Below, piece by piece: positions 1 through 24,252 of a stretch of 64,000 nt of DNA (the stretch's first letter is position 1; each line of letters opens with the position of its first letter). The DNA is taken from contig CM067528.1 of NCBI GenBank assembly GCA_034509925.1, positions 1,270,501 through 1,334,500 on the forward strand, written 5' to 3'. Under the pieces are notes generated by a model that was not told the origin of the DNA, searched no databases, and was given only the letters and a program-made list of their open reading frames with translations. The position numbers and the translations under genes are program-made. This stretch comes from Hirudinaria manillensis. Taxonomy: Eukaryota; Annelida; Clitellata; Hirudinida; Hirudinidae.

Positions 1-471
1 TAATTTAACTTGATGAGATACGTTCAATCAGAAAGCGCCAAGAAAGGCAGACGAATGAGCAAGTAGTGAGTGCCAGGGTGGATGGGTGGGTGGATGGGTG
101 GGTGGGTGGGTGAGTGAATGAGTGCGTGAGTGAGTGGTAGGCAGCAGGACAAAGACGGAAACACAGGAAGAGAGAGGCGTCGATATAAGGATCAATGGAG
201 CGAGGAAGAAGCAGCCATTTGTGCTCCCGATATTGATGGCTGCCCGAGTGGCCTTAATGTCGTCTGGCTCGAAATCAAAAAGCAAAAGGATTATATTATA
301 AGTCATAATATCAATCTTACCACGTCTATTTCTGCCATAAAACACATCTTGACATTGGAACGTTGTTTTGCAATGTCTTGCAATGTTAATAAAATCAGAA
401 ATGTTTATTCATTATCTATCTCTCCACGAATTCAAGTAAAATGAACGACCAAAGAAAGTGGTTAAAGATTA

Positions 472-528
<57 letters not shown>

Positions 529-2300
529 TCAATAAAATATTAATAATTACTACATAATTAACTCGGCCAATGCAGTTACTTTGATAATGGCGTCGTCTCA
601 TTAATTATTAATGAGGTGCTCATCATGGAAAAAGCAATCAGTGGAGACGGATGACCGGGAAACGTCCGTCCGTCCGTCCGCCTAGTTGACGACGATAACT
701 CGAGAGATCAAAAGCTCTCCAATCGTCGTCGTCGTCATCATCATCATCATCATCATCAGTCTAAATCATCACGTGATTGCATAACGCTATTAAGACTATT
801 TTAAGGAAAATATTATCAAATGCTTCTCCCTCCAGTCCAACTGTTTGCATGCCATATCATGTCCTTGACATGTCTGGACGCATCAGACACAGTCCGCGCA
901 TAAATTATGTCCGTGCATAAATTAGCATAATGCCTGATTTACTCGACCTATCGCAGCCCTCCTCGATGGGTATGAGGAAATCATGCGATATTTACGACAC
1001 GAGTCTAAGATTGCCCGGTGCGGGCAGGGGCCAATCTGATTATATCCTCACTTTTGAACTTCCGCCGTCTTCGTCATCATCATCATCATCATCGTCGTCG
1101 TCGTCATCTTCGTCATCGCCAGAGAACAATGTTGGATGCAAAATTAGGTTTTTTTTTACTCCTGGGCATTAGCTCGAAATTAAAACGACCAACAGTAAAT
1201 CTATTTTTAATCCCAAGACTCGTTCCAGCTAGTCGGGTCGTGACCTCGATTAACATACGGGCAAACCCGACTGATGCCGTTCTTTTTTGAGGTTTGATTT
1301 TGGTTACGTAATTATAAATAATATACTAACGTAAAAATGTTGTTTTTTAAACAATAATGTTGCCAACTTGCGATTTATATAATTTTTTTGTTTATACATA
1401 TATTGATCAAATGGGAGAGAAATCAACAATGAAAGGCCTGGCTCTGGAAAGATGAAATCCATTCGCAAATTCATCCCCCGAGGAAAGAAACACGTAATGA
1501 GAGATGGCGTGGAGGAACGATTGCACGGGAAAATGGAAGGGAAAATGGAATCGATGTCTTCGTGTGGATCGGGTGGCTTGAAATCCAAGCCCCCAGAAAG
1601 GGAGAGAAAGTGACAGAAGAGCGATCGACCGAGTGGTTGGGTGGGCGGGTGGATGGATTGATGACTGGGTAGGTGGAGTGGGACTCAGAACTGGAATAAG
1701 GAATAAGATCTGGTCATAATTGGCTGATTATGTACACCACTGTTGGAGCATGCATTTGATGATTACAAGCAGAATGTCCACAAGAAATGTGATGATGAAG
1801 ATGATGATGATGGTGATGACAATAGTGAGGAGGAGAGGATTGATGCTTAATTTGCATACTTAACTCTACTGGAATATTCAAGAAGACAGAGGGATGGAAA
1901 GTATTCCTTAGGGGGAAAATTAGATGGTCCAAAAGTCTCTTGTCTCAACAATAGCTTGGCCACGATACCCATACCCAGTCTAATCACATCACCATCACCG
2001 CTATCATCATCAGCACCATCACCACCACCATCATCGTCGTCGTCGTCGTCATGATCAGCATCGTTTCCAATTGTATCATTAACATGCAAGCGCCACCGGT
2101 TATCCTGAGATCAATGTTGTTGTAGAATTTCCCCTGTGGAAAATAGGAAAAGTATTTTTTTCCTCGGACAATGAAAAAATATATTCATTACCGACGGAGG
2201 GATGACGGAAAAATGGCAGGAGAAAAAAAGGAATTTCTTAGTAGGTTTGTTCAGTCTTTGCCGATAAGATTTGCCACGGTGGGGTAATAATAATAATAAC

Positions 2301-2338
<38 letters not shown>

Positions 2339-3199
2339 TAATAATAACTGTAAGAGGTTCGAGGGACCGAACATTATTTTTAAATAATCAATGTATCTGT
2401 TGTCATGGTGATGCAGATTAAAAGCATGCTGGTTATTATTGCATGAATAATCATTATCTTGGATAATAATCGTGACAAGGATTCTCGGCATCCGTTCCAT
2501 TGAATGTCCAACCGTCCGTCCTTACCAACTCACACATCCATTCATCCATCAGTCCATCAACTCATCCATCAGTCCATCAACTCATCATCCATGTCCATTC
2601 GCAGAGATGCAACAGAAAATACCCCAAAAAAAGGTCACCTCTGAAAGGTCGCATGTAGAACATTCATCTGTGCTGTGCACACTCAAATGCAAGTCTTTAA
2701 TTCTCTCCTGTACCCCAAGTTCTCTTTTCAAATTACCCAGGGACTACTCACCCCCATCCATCCATCCATCCATCCATCCATCCATCCAGCCATCCATACG
2801 TCAATCCATCCATCTGCTTGGCTTAATGCAAGCCAACTCAAATCCAGCACACACAAAATATAAAATCCTTAAATCTAAATCCTCATCATTATCGTCATCA
2901 TCACCGAACCGTCATCTTCGTCGTCGTCGTCATCGTCGACGAAGCATCTTCAAAGTATTCTTCCTGCAGCCAAGGGAAGGAAACTATGTTTTTTATTTCT
3001 TCTGAAGGGAAAATGTCCTTTTAGTAGAAAATTATTTCCCAATCCGTCGGAAGAAGAGAAAGAACGTAAAGGTGATATCGAGGTAGAGAAAGTCGAAACC
3101 ATTTTAAAATTAAATTTTAAAAATTTGAGAAAATATCCTCCTCCAGGCAACGACGGCTTCTCAAAAAAAAAAAGAAAGAAAGAAAAGAAGTCCGACTCT

Positions 3200-3451
3200 C
3201 TTTCCAAAAGCTTTCCATCCCGAAACTAGCGGAGTCAAGAGGTGCAAACGGACCGTGGATCTTGGAAAATGCGGTCCTCGCTTTATCGTCTCCTTCCGCT
3301 CCGACCGAGGCCGGCGCTTCGTAAATAAAGTCCCGTTTTGGCCGAGATTCGTCGCCCATACCCCTCCCTTGCTCCGAAGCCCCGAGCCCCTCGGCAAGAC
3401 GTACGGCGGCTCTCGAACCCCGGGCTAAATTGGGGGTGAAAGTCGCAAGAT
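3200..3451 (-). other. GC-rich, exon-like island of unknown nature
   Basis: This is a GC-rich block in AT-rich surroundings. On the minus strand a pyrimidine-rich stretch ending TTTGGCTAG immediately precedes an open frame that starts GATGGATCTTGCG. The frame stays open for more than 100 codons and reads without low-complexity bias (for example LARGSRAAVRLAEGLGASEQ). No family was recognised, no donor was convincingly placed, and it does not look like a ZnT exon. It could be an orphan exon, a decayed coding fragment or a CpG-rich regulatory island. Confidence 0.25.
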
Positions 3452-3633
3452 CCATCCTAGCCAAAAAAAAGGTGACCAAAAAAGTAGGAATAAATATAAA
3501 TAAAGAGGTGTTGTATGGCATGCAAGAGTCTGAATTCAAGACCAAGATCAAGACCATTGATGCCAGTCATGATATCATAATATCATTAATCAAGTAAATA
3601 GCATTATGTTAATGCTTCTTTGGTCTCCTTATT

Positions 3634-3644
3634 GTTATTATTAC

Positions 3645-3740
<96 letters not shown>
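3634..3740. repeat. Long (ATT)n microsatellite
   Basis: About 35 ATT units, nearly perfect, the longest such tract in the window. Confidence 0.9.
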
Positions 3741-4676
3741 GTCTAAGATTTTAGAGATTTTCCTATTATCGTAACGTTATTATAGTATTATCATTGTTGA
3801 CGTGGTCACGTGACCTAGAACTTAATCGAGCGTCAGCGCCCTCTGGCGACCAGCAGGTGTTCCAATATTCATGCACGGAATACGATTAGGACGTCCACTT
3901 CGGGCCGGTCGTCATAGATGTCATCGTCATCATCATCATAATCATCATCATCATCACCGTCACTGCCATCATGTTGACTTATTTGTTGTTATTTGTTATT
4001 CATGTTGTCACGTAATGGGTTTTATTGGTTTGGTGAAGTAATAAACCAGGTTTATTGGGCAACTGTCATTGATGATGACGACGACGATGATGACGATGAT
4101 GATGATGATGATGAGGAGGAGGAGGATGAGGACGATAACGACGGAAATGATGGTGGACAAAAAGAAAAAAACTGACAGTCCTCAAAGTGCAGTTCGAGAT
4201 TAGTTCCCAATTTCAGGGTCTGATGATTTCCTGGAACCTCAAACCAGAAAATGCAATTAAAACCGTCACAACACAACACATCAAGTCATGCTTTTGACGA
4301 AAGGGGGAAAGGAAAGGAATCATCATCTTGGAAGTGATTACATCATTAAACAACCACAAAGCAGAGGATGCGAACAAAACAAAATAATGATAAATAAAAG
4401 TCAGTAATCAATCTTTCATGTCATGAACAAAGCCATCTTTTTTTTTTGTAATTGTTAAATATTTACTATAAATAAATGCATTAAATATTCAACTTATGAG
4501 ATATTTAAACTCATATCCACATATAGAATCGTGACGGCGATGGTAACGTTCACTCGCTGGTCACTCTTTATTATCGGTACGAACTTCACCATGATCACGA
4601 TAACATCGCCATGACCGCCAAAGTCATTGTCATCATCATCATCACCGTCATCATCATCATCATCATCATAGCTTAC

Positions 4677-7600
4677 CTGCTCTGTAGTAGCCAAAGGTCA
4701 TCTTCTTTGTAGGTGGCTTCTTGGATATCCAGATGGCAAAGAGACTGATGAGGAATCCTGCCAAGTCGCAGGCCAAGTGGGTCGCATCTGTGGCTATGGC
4801 CAGACTGTTCGCTATGAGTCCACCTGTGGATCATCATCATAATCATCATCATCATCATCATCACAATCGTCAGTACTACTATCATCATAATCATCCATTC
4901 GATCGAACGAGATCGCATCAACTGGTATTCTCTGAAGCATCACTTTAAACACCAGAGACACCTGCATCCGTTTCCTTAGCAACCGAGGGAGTGAAGGAAG
5001 ACCGGAGTGAAAGAATGAAGGACGTTATTATAAAATATTAAACATTCGTTTTATAGGTTCTTTAAAAGAAGAAGCAAAATCAACGGCAAAGCTTGGATTC
5101 GAACTCTGCACCTCCAGGTCGGGCAGAAGTTGAAATCCTAGATTTTGTTTAAAGCAGATTTAAATCGACGTAGCGTCGAGGCTGACAAACAGCTCGTTGA
5201 TTGTCACGAGATTCCAAAAAATAAGATTGTAGAGATCACAGAGTAGCATCACATCACACATGAAATCTTCAGTGGCCTGGTGACGAGGATGAGGATGACG
5301 ACGATGACGATGACGATGATGACGACAGAGATGTTTTAGAATTAATTAACATTTAATAGACCAGTAAGAAAAAGGATGTTGAAGACGATGACGACGACGA
5401 TGGCGGTGATGATGATGATGATGACGATGCATTCTCTTCGGAAAGTGAGTGAGTGACGGAGTACTCCGGTGATATTGATTTTGCTCGTCATACATCAAGA
5501 AAGTTATTAGATGCCGCCTCTATGCATGTTTTGCCGACTGGCATAGTAAATTATCTGCGCTCTCATTATTTCATTATCATTATCATTATCATTGCCATTA
5601 GCAACATCATCATCACCATCATAATCATAATCATCATCACCATCATAATCATCATCATCATCATCAACATCGTTGCCATTAATGAGCGTTAATCAAATAC
5701 CGCTGTTCAAATATCCTTTAGAATAGCAATTTACTAGCACACTCGAGACCACCATCATCGTCGTCGTCATCATCATCATTATCATCATCATCATCATCAT
5801 CATCATTCGACAAAATGGCCCAAAGGAGCTGAACCCATAGAGAGCTTAAAATCAATGAAAAGCCGACAAATCCGAATGAACTTCATTAGAATTCTTCACA
5901 AATAGGAGATGGTCAGACCAATAACAATAACAGCGCCGTCTCCATCATCATCACCACCGCAATCGTCGACGTCGTTGTCATCATCATCATCACCATCATA
6001 ATCATCACCATCATAATCATCATCATCACCATCGTCACCATCGTCGTCATCATCATCATCATCATCATCATTATTGTCAACAGGATTCATCGACTGCAAA
6101 CAAAGGAAGCGCAGTCACGCTCAGCCTTTCAATATCCTCGGCTGATGAGAACGAAGGAGGAGAAAAGAAAAAAAAATGGAGCTTAAATAAAAATAAAAGT
6201 GAATTTAGACTCAAAAAAAAAACCAAACGAAAAGTCAACAGACGAACAATTGACTGAAAATTTAACTCAGAGAATTGTGTGGAAAGAAAGAGACAGTGCC
6301 TGGACAAAAAAGGTCACAAGGTAGGTCTTCAGATGATGATGATGATGAAGACGAATGCGATGAGGATGTTGATGAAGACGACGACGACGATGACTAGGTG
6401 GATCTGCGGTGTGATACTCTTGTATCTGGGGAAAGTCGTAAGTTTGATCTTCTGCTCGGCTTCCCCAGAAAAAAGAAAAAGTTGGACAAACAACAGAGAT
6501 GCAATCGGGAGAAAGCAAAAAGATGACCTCGTCTTGACCTCGGTGTGAGTAAACATTTCACTCATTCACTCTTTCACTGCCTAGGTTATTTGTTCATTCA
6601 TTTAGCCACACATTCATTCATTCATTAACGAGAATGCTTGTATATCGAGCAAATTATGCAACCCCGACCCTAGCATAAAATCGACCGATCGTATGCACGA
6701 TCACGGAATATTTAATTTCACATGCGAACTTTTGCATATTCAAGAGGCTTCGACATCCCCAGGACGGGGGTTAGTGCACCATGGTCCCCTAGCTCCATCC
6801 GGAGCTTGTCCGAAGACGACGAATCCCTCTGGTGCCAGAGTCGTGACTCTGGATTCTCCTCGGCCTCGACGGGCAGACGCCACTTACCCGCACGTTCGAG
6901 TGCCCTGTCATTTCCGCTCGTTCAATGGGCCGTACGTTGTGAAGTTCGCACGCATCTTGTGACACAGGAGTTCACCACTTCATAGTTCGATTCGGTCATT
7001 CGCACGTAACCGATACCCTTGAAAGTATCAAACTGCAAGCATAGATCCTTCTAATGAACTTTTAGAGAAAAGAAGGTGGTATCTCAAATTCACTGATAAA
7101 CCATAAGAGAAGCAGTGCCTTTATTAAGAAACATCACTATTACAACCATCAACATTCAATCAATGGTCATTCAACTTTTGACCAATCTTTGTGCAAGCAT
7201 AGATCCTAATAACCCAAGCTGGTCACAAGAATTGGTATTCATTTGTGTCAATCATGCAGTTAAAACAAAGAACAAAGTGGCCTTAAATACAGAACCTAAC
7301 ATTAGAACCAACAGAAATCAGCATGGCATCAGCAAAAGAATTCCAGAACATGCAAATGTGTCTCTTGAATTGAGTTTTGTTCCGAATTGACACCACTAGC
7401 TACAAAAAAAGATAATTAGACCACTAAAGAGCAATTCTAAAGTCCATGAACTGAATATCTGATAAAAAAAATAAGTTGTTCAGGTTAAAAAGATTTTGAA
7501 AAAAGGAATTCTTTGTTAAGCTCGGCTGAAAATATTAATCGAAATCTATGGATTTCATTTACACCTGGAGACGTCTGCTCATGTTGTCGATATTTGACAG

Positions 7601-8260
7601 ATTCGTTGTTATAAATTTTCGTTTAGGACTCATGACAGAGCCTGCTTAAAATAGTTCAGAGTCCCACAAGGAAATTCAGAATAGAAAATGTCTTTTTATA
7701 ATGTTTCACTGATATGAAATTTCAGATGAAAATAGCTTTGGGGGCTTGAAGGATTTCGATAAGTAAACAAATCAGACTTATTACCACAACCTAGAATCCC
7801 CAGCCCACCCAAAAAAAAACCAAGCAAACAAATCAACACAAAACAAATACAAAACAGAATAAAAAAGTTTTAAATTAATAAAAGGTAAAAACTCACCGAC
7901 GATTTCTGCAACCATGAAAAAGAAACAGCAGCAGCTGACAGCAATCAGTTGATTCCTGGACTTTATGTCCTCCACCGGCAGAGGTCCGTGGCAATGGTCA
8001 TCTCCTTGGCAACCGTGGGGCCGCCTGAATTCGTCCTCGTCCATGTTCTCCACTTCCGACATTAGAAGGGCGCTGTCCGAATCGTTTATCTGACCACTGG
8101 TTCCGGCATTGGCACCGCGCAATACGAGGTTTCCCATTATAAGTTCTTGGTCTTCAGCAGCGTCCAATAGATCGACATCACCTCCTAAAAATGAAACGGA
8201 AGGCATTGGAACGACTGGATCTCTCATTGTAGTACGATCCATGGCCGACTTCGATATCAT
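4677..8260 (-). CDS. SLC30A: ZnT-family zinc transporter (SLC30A2/3/4/8-like), 5' two exons
   Basis: Cation diffusion facilitator that moves zinc out of the cytosol into vesicles or out of the cell. Two exons are visible: 7897-8260 and 4677-4823, joined in phase 1. The first encodes an acidic N-terminal tail, the HCHGP motif typical of the ZnT2/3/4/8 group, and the start of TM1. The second begins [16 protein letters not shown] and carries HLACD in TM2, the H-x3-D pair that with the TM5 pair binds transported zinc, then runs to FGYYRA. The acceptor (TTATGATGATGATCCACAG) and donors (GTGAGT, GTAAGC) are clean. Start: ATG at 8260, or ATG at 8242, which has the better Kozak context (GCCATGG). The exons for TM3-TM6 were not found in 1-4676, so the gene probably continues past the left edge. 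Family assignment is firm; the exact paralogue is not. Confidence 0.88.
4824..7896 (-). other. ZnT intron with dense (CAT)n/(GAT)n tracts
   Basis: Lies between the two recognised ZnT exons. It contains trinucleotide arrays at about 5570-5680, 5757-5808, 5943-6072 and 6331-6392. At 5085-5110 the minus strand holds GTTCGAATCC, a match to the tRNA B-box, suggesting a SINE remnant. A GC-rich block at 6725-6985 is open in two plus-strand frames, one containing [20 protein letters not shown]; it was not assigned to a gene. Confidence 0.55.
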
Positions 8261-19235
<10,975 letters not shown>

Positions 19236-21913
19236 TCGAAGACCTCCCTTCCGGACCTTAGACCCGCGGACGTGGGGCGTTCGGTACGAATCGGACTTCG
19301 TCTGCTTTGTAATCTCATCGTGTCGGAGAAGTATTTCATTTTCAAGCATTTATTCCTCGGAGGAGTTTATTTTGTTCGTCGCTCATATTTTTTGTTTTGT
19401 TTTTTCATGGGCGATCGACACGGACGTTAGTCATCTGTTTTTGTTACTGCTTCTGTGCTTTTTTTGCTGTTGCAACTCTGCAATTCGGCTGTCGGCGAGA
19501 TATTGCTCTTGACGAGTCCGCATCTTTCGTTCGTAGCAAAATGTTCCAAAGTTCTGTTCGTCTAATCTCTCGAAAAGGAGACTAATTCTGCTGCGTTCGG
19601 TCAATGTCGAGACCGTTATTCTGTGCCTTATTCGTCTAAGATGGACTTGCGACCCTCGTCACGTTTTGTTGTCAATCTCTGCACGACGACTTAATTCCCA
19701 GAGTGTAAATATAGTGTTGTTGTTTTCAATATGGTTCTACTTTATTAATTCTATGTTTTTCTCTACATTATGATCTGCTGCCACTTATTTAAACGTTCAT
19801 CATGTTTTCTTTGTAGGTCCTGAGTCGAGAGTATTGATGCCATTATGCACATCCTCTTGTTCTCAATGTGTTGTGCCTTTAATCAGTCATTGGTTTTGCC
19901 ATCCGTCTTAAACTGTTGGTATTAAACGAATTGTAGAGTTGTCATAACGAGTAGTTGGCTTGAGAAGGTCCGACCTGTATTATTCTTTCCTAGTTAGTCT
20001 GTGAGCTGTCTGCTATTGAGAACCTTGGCCTGGTGCAATTTGTGAATTAGCGAATGTCTGGTAATCATTCTACTGGCATCTTCTCTTAATCAAATTCTTG
20101 ATAAATACCTCTCCCAACTGAAGAAGATACACCAGCGCCAACATGTGTTTAGCAAGGTTTCATTCTGCAAGTATTGGAAACTGTGCAAAGCATTTCTGTT
20201 ATTTCTCCTTAACCAGGTCTTCAGGATTTATGTTATATAAATATTATGTAAAATAAACAGTTGACACAGAGTATCCAATTTGCTTACCTGTCAGGGGAAG
20301 TGTTTCTGCTCGCATTGCAATTGGTGGTGACGATGCTAGCAACGAAAGACTCGATAGCAATAATAATAGTCTGGCAGCCCGTTAGTAACAGCCGCCTTAC
20401 TGGACGGTAACGATTGTTTATTTAAGCAAAATGAAACAGTCCCGAACGCGAAATGTTATGCCGAGAAGCGCAAGGCGAGCAGCCTGACATCGGCGGAAGA
20501 CGCCGCTAATCGTCTGCTTCGACCATAGACGAAAAGAATTTCCGAAATTTCAGAAAGTACAAAAATATAATTTTTGCTGACTTAAATTTGTTAAAATCGT
20601 GAAATCATATTATTTTCGGGAAAAGTTCGTGGAGGCGCATGAAAACAACCGGTAAATAGGAATAAATAGGTCAACCTAAATCTCCAATGCACGGCCCGGG
20701 CCTGATAAATAAAGCCTTGTCAGCGAATCTAATCTTTCGGATGAAAACGTTTTCACCCAAATACTGCAAATACTGTTCGATGACATGAAAGAATTATCGG
20801 CATAGCAAAGGCGTAATTCTAAAGCCTGAATTACTAAACCGATACCAACAAGTAATTAAAGCTAGATATTTTAACGAAATGTAAAGGAAAATGAGTAGCA
20901 AAAGTGACGAAAAGCAAGAAATTATTCAAGAAAACCTTAGAAACATTTGATCGTAATAAATCAGGGATCTGGGTGACCTCGTCACTCATGATTGGTAAAT
21001 AAAAGGATTAAGCTAAAACTCGAGGGAATCAAACAAGCTGGCCTTGAGACCATCTCAGAATCATGACTTTGCACTGTAGAACTTGAAAAAGCGGATTTAA
21101 AAAAGTATAGTAAAAGAAATAATCCAAATGATTATCATAAATGACACCAAACGAATACAGATATGTTGTGAGAATCAAAATAGAATGAAGAACCAGAGTG
21201 CTATGAAATAGGAATAACTGAAACAACGAAGTGAGAACAAATGAGAAAACTCTTATTAGCCAAAAAATGTTAATGGAAATATAAAAAAAAACAAAAAAAA
21301 TATAAAAAAAAAACAAAGTGGTGAAATCATTGCATTATTTGTGAATCAACCTAAATCTGCAACAGTACTTTGAATGAAAAATCCAAATGGGGCAGTGCCA
21401 ATCAAACTTTGTGCTAAAAGTACAAAGACATTTACATCTAACCAAACCCATAAAAAACAACAACAATATAGAAACAGCGTGCCTTGATTGTGCTCAAGTA
21501 AAAGAAAAACAAACAATAACCTCGTCAAAAAAAAAAAATCAATAACTTTATAAAAACAACGAACGAAGAACTTGAAACAATTGCTCGACTTGCATTTTAG
21601 CATTCACTTCGGAGAGGCCTAATGTTTCCTCGATTCACGAGAACGACGAATATTTAACGCTCAGTGTGAAGCTTAAGATTACAACGACCATCTCCAGGAC
21701 TCCGCGCCTGCCGAAACGACACTCGCTCGTCTCACCATGTTTACAAACGTCTCGGAGCAAACGCAAAACAAAAGGCTGGACAACAACGACGACGACAATA
21801 TTTCGACATACGAACGAACACGCTCTCTCGAAGCGACAACCTCCGAGCGTCCTTCTCACAAAAATAAAATCACGTCGCCAAAGACCAACGGGCCAGAAAC
21901 GTCCCCGTGACCC
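19236..21913. other. 3'UTR of CDKL2-like gene and convergent intergenic DNA
   Basis: The first kilobase is probably 3'UTR of the kinase, with AATAAA at 20252-20257 as the most likely polyadenylation signal. The remainder separates it from the minus-strand gene at 21.9-23.2 kb, which converges on it. A GC-richer block at 20390-20520 has no sustained reading frame on either strand. Confidence 0.5.
20252..20257 (+). terminator. Candidate polyadenylation signal of the CDKL2-like gene
   Basis: Canonical AATAAA about 1 kb after the stop codon, the best placed such hexamer before the convergent neighbour. No downstream GU-rich element was checked in detail. Confidence 0.4.
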
Positions 21914-23222
21914 TCACTGCAGGTAAACGCTCGACAATATCGACTCCAGCTGGGTCAGGATCTGCCTGCATGCCTCCAGTTCTTCGACGAGGGATTTGTA
22001 CGTCGAGAGGTCCATCACGACGTAGCCTTCCGAGTCCTCCGTCGGGGATCCGCTATAAAATGGCCAAGCGAGGAGTAATTACTACTGAAATACTGCCAAA
22101 CTTCACTAAACAAAATATCATTGTTATTATGGTTACATAATTTACTAGGTCCCTATAATCGCCTCAAACATTAAAGACAAAGTCTAATTTAAAGTCGGTT
22201 AAAAAAAAAAGTAAAACCGACTCGAAAGCTACGTTGTCCCGACTTCCCGGCAGCAGGCTTTCGAAGGAAGTGCCGAGATCTATCGTGTCCATGCTCGCCA
22301 GCAGGACAGACTTGTCGCAAAAGGACTCGAGATTTTCTAGGCAGGACTCTTCGTACAGGTCGGCGGAAACGTCGTCGTTCCTGTTCAGGAACCTGAAACA
22401 GGCTTCGGTAAACTTGTCCTCCGTGGACGGAGTGCTGTCAAAATAATCCATGGAATCCACCGGCCTCAGAAAGTCGAGCTGTCTCTCGCAGGAATACCTT
22501 CCGTGGTCCAACAGTTCGTCTCTTTCGTCTTCGTCCTCCTCCGCGTCTTCGGCGGCGTCTCCGACGCGACGGTATTCGCGGAAGTTCGGAGATTCCGACG
22601 CGTCCACCTGCTTCGCGTAGCCGGGTCGTTGCTTGCCGTCGACGGATAACGACATGAGTCTAGAAAGGAAGTTTCTCTTTGCATCCGAACTAGGACCGAC
22701 GTAATTGGTAACCGAATGACCGTAACCGGCCCGGCAAGATTTTAAAGAAACGCTCCTTTTGTTGTAGCCGAGAGGTTTCTGGTTCAAAACCAAATCTTTT
22801 CTGTTGTCAAAGCTTTTCTGCCTGACAAAGGCCTGGTTCTTTGTCTCTTCTAACTCCGTAAGAGTGACATTTTGATTGTTTTGATAGATCTCGACCTGAC
22901 TTTCCGACAACTCCTTCCAACTTTGTTCGGAGCAGACGCCGTCGACGGGCTTGAGTTGCATAGCATGGTTATCGCTTCCCTCCTTGTTGCAAGTGTCGAC
23001 AAATGGCATCTTATTGTTGTTATTGTTGAGACTGTCGGAGGATGATCTATTCCGTGTCGCTTTGAAGTGCCTTGGCTTGAAGCATATGCATCTCCAACAA
23101 CTTAGCAGATGGAATATACTTAGGCTCTCCATACCATTTTCATTTCCTGGCTTTGAGAATGAGGTAGAGGCACCATCATGGTTCTGCTCTTGTTTTAATT
23201 CACTGGAGTATTTTGATCCCAT
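21914..23222 (-). CDS. Unrecognised acidic protein with N-myristoylation signal
   Basis: Not assigned to a family. The main exon runs from ATG at 23222 to somewhere near 22200. The N-terminus MGSKYSS fits the N-myristoyltransferase consensus (Gly2, Ser6), and CWRCICFK at about residues 42-49 offers cysteines for palmitoylation, so a membrane-tethered cytoplasmic protein is likely. The middle is polar, with an acidic run (DAAEDAEEDEDERDELLD). A 3' exon at 21914-22052 follows the acceptor TTTTATAG and encodes a conserved-looking end, SEGYVVMDLSTYKSLVEELE then an amphipathic helix, stopping at TGA 21914-21916. The exon junction is unresolved: obvious donors (AAC|GTAGCT, TCG|GTTTTA) give the wrong phase, while AA|GTCTGT near 22308 has the right phase but poor consensus. 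An additional small exon is possible. Confidence 0.55.
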
Positions 23223-24252
23223 CTACCAATTAGTGAAATATTGCTTATAATATGCATTAATGTAGCTTCGATATTCAAAATACGAATTGTTCAATTATCA
23301 AACGAAAATATCTTATAATATCAAAGAAAAGTTTGTCATGTGCCATGTAACGTTCATGGCTTTATCATATATTTGCAGTTATATACTAGTAAAGAAGGTC
23401 AACGCCTATCAAGCTTTTAAATGCTAAACATAAGTATATTATCATCAAGGAAAACAAACTTGAAATTTTGAGTAACAGCAACTTTATGGGATTGGCTCTT
23501 AACAATTGCAACATGAATGGAAAAATACAGGTAAAGCTCGGATTATTGAGACACGATTTATAATTTTTCTATTGCAGAATGCAACACCGGAATGGTTTCT
23601 GCAAACTCCATTCCGCGATTCGCTGACATTTTTATGCAATGAAAAGTTAACCATAACTCTAAATCAGGTGCTGCGTGATATATTACTATAAAACATATAA
23701 CAATAATTACCTTTTCAGGTTATTAAACAGATTGAGTGTTTTATTTTAAATATTTAAATTTTGAATTTAAGTTGTATTAATTATTTCTTTACAAATATTA
23801 ATGGAATTTTGAAATAACTTTGTTGCAAAAATTGCTCCATGTCGGAAAGTTACAAAACTTGGAATTAACAAAAAAGTGAAAACTTTTTGGCCTCTCTATA
23901 AAATGTGCTTAACATTATTTTTAAAAGTTTACTCATTTATTTTAAGCCAGTTGAAAGCAAATATAGTTCGTTCGAGTTTAGTTGAAGATTCCGAATTCTA
24001 GTGGTTACAAAATAAGGTTACACATTTTACTAAAATGGTCAGCAAAGTGCGTCTGCTGTCGTTACTGGGCGTGTTCGGAATATTTTTTTAGTTAAAACAA
24101 AATAATATGAAACAGAAAAGGCATGAACTTGTTTTGAATCTGCTGTAGGGCCGTGCCGTCGGCCATGTAGCAGAGTTTGCAAAATTCGACCTCAGATAAT
24201 GTTTTTAATATGTTTTTATTAATGTGTTAGCTTCTATGCAAAGTTTTTCGCG
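23223..24252. other. Short divergent intergenic region
   Basis: AT-rich DNA between the minus-strand unknown gene and the plus-strand zinc finger gene, so it probably contains both promoters. No coding exon or clear core promoter motif was seen. Confidence 0.5.

Larger units (their letters stand above)
1..4676. other. Repeat-rich intronic or intergenic DNA left of the ZnT exons
   Basis: No recognisable coding exon was found. The stretch holds many simple repeats: (GGGT/GGAT)n near 78-130, (AAT)n at 473-528 and 2286-2340, (CCAT)n at 2755-2790, a long (ATT)n at about 3634-3740 and (GAT/GAC)n at 4068-4135. Poly-Asp, poly-Ser, poly-His and poly-Leu reading frames here are translations of these tracts. 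The stretch 3200-3450 is GC-rich and exon-like on the minus strand (separate entry). If the ZnT gene extends further left, all of this is intron. Confidence 0.6.

Noticed and set aside
473..528. Regular spacing of repeats resembling a CRISPR array
   Set aside because: Simple (AAT)n microsatellite; no spacers and a eukaryotic context.
2472..3005. 177-codon plus-strand frame rich in HPSIHPSI
   Set aside because: Product of a (CCAT)n repeat and flanking low complexity; no domain or splice context.
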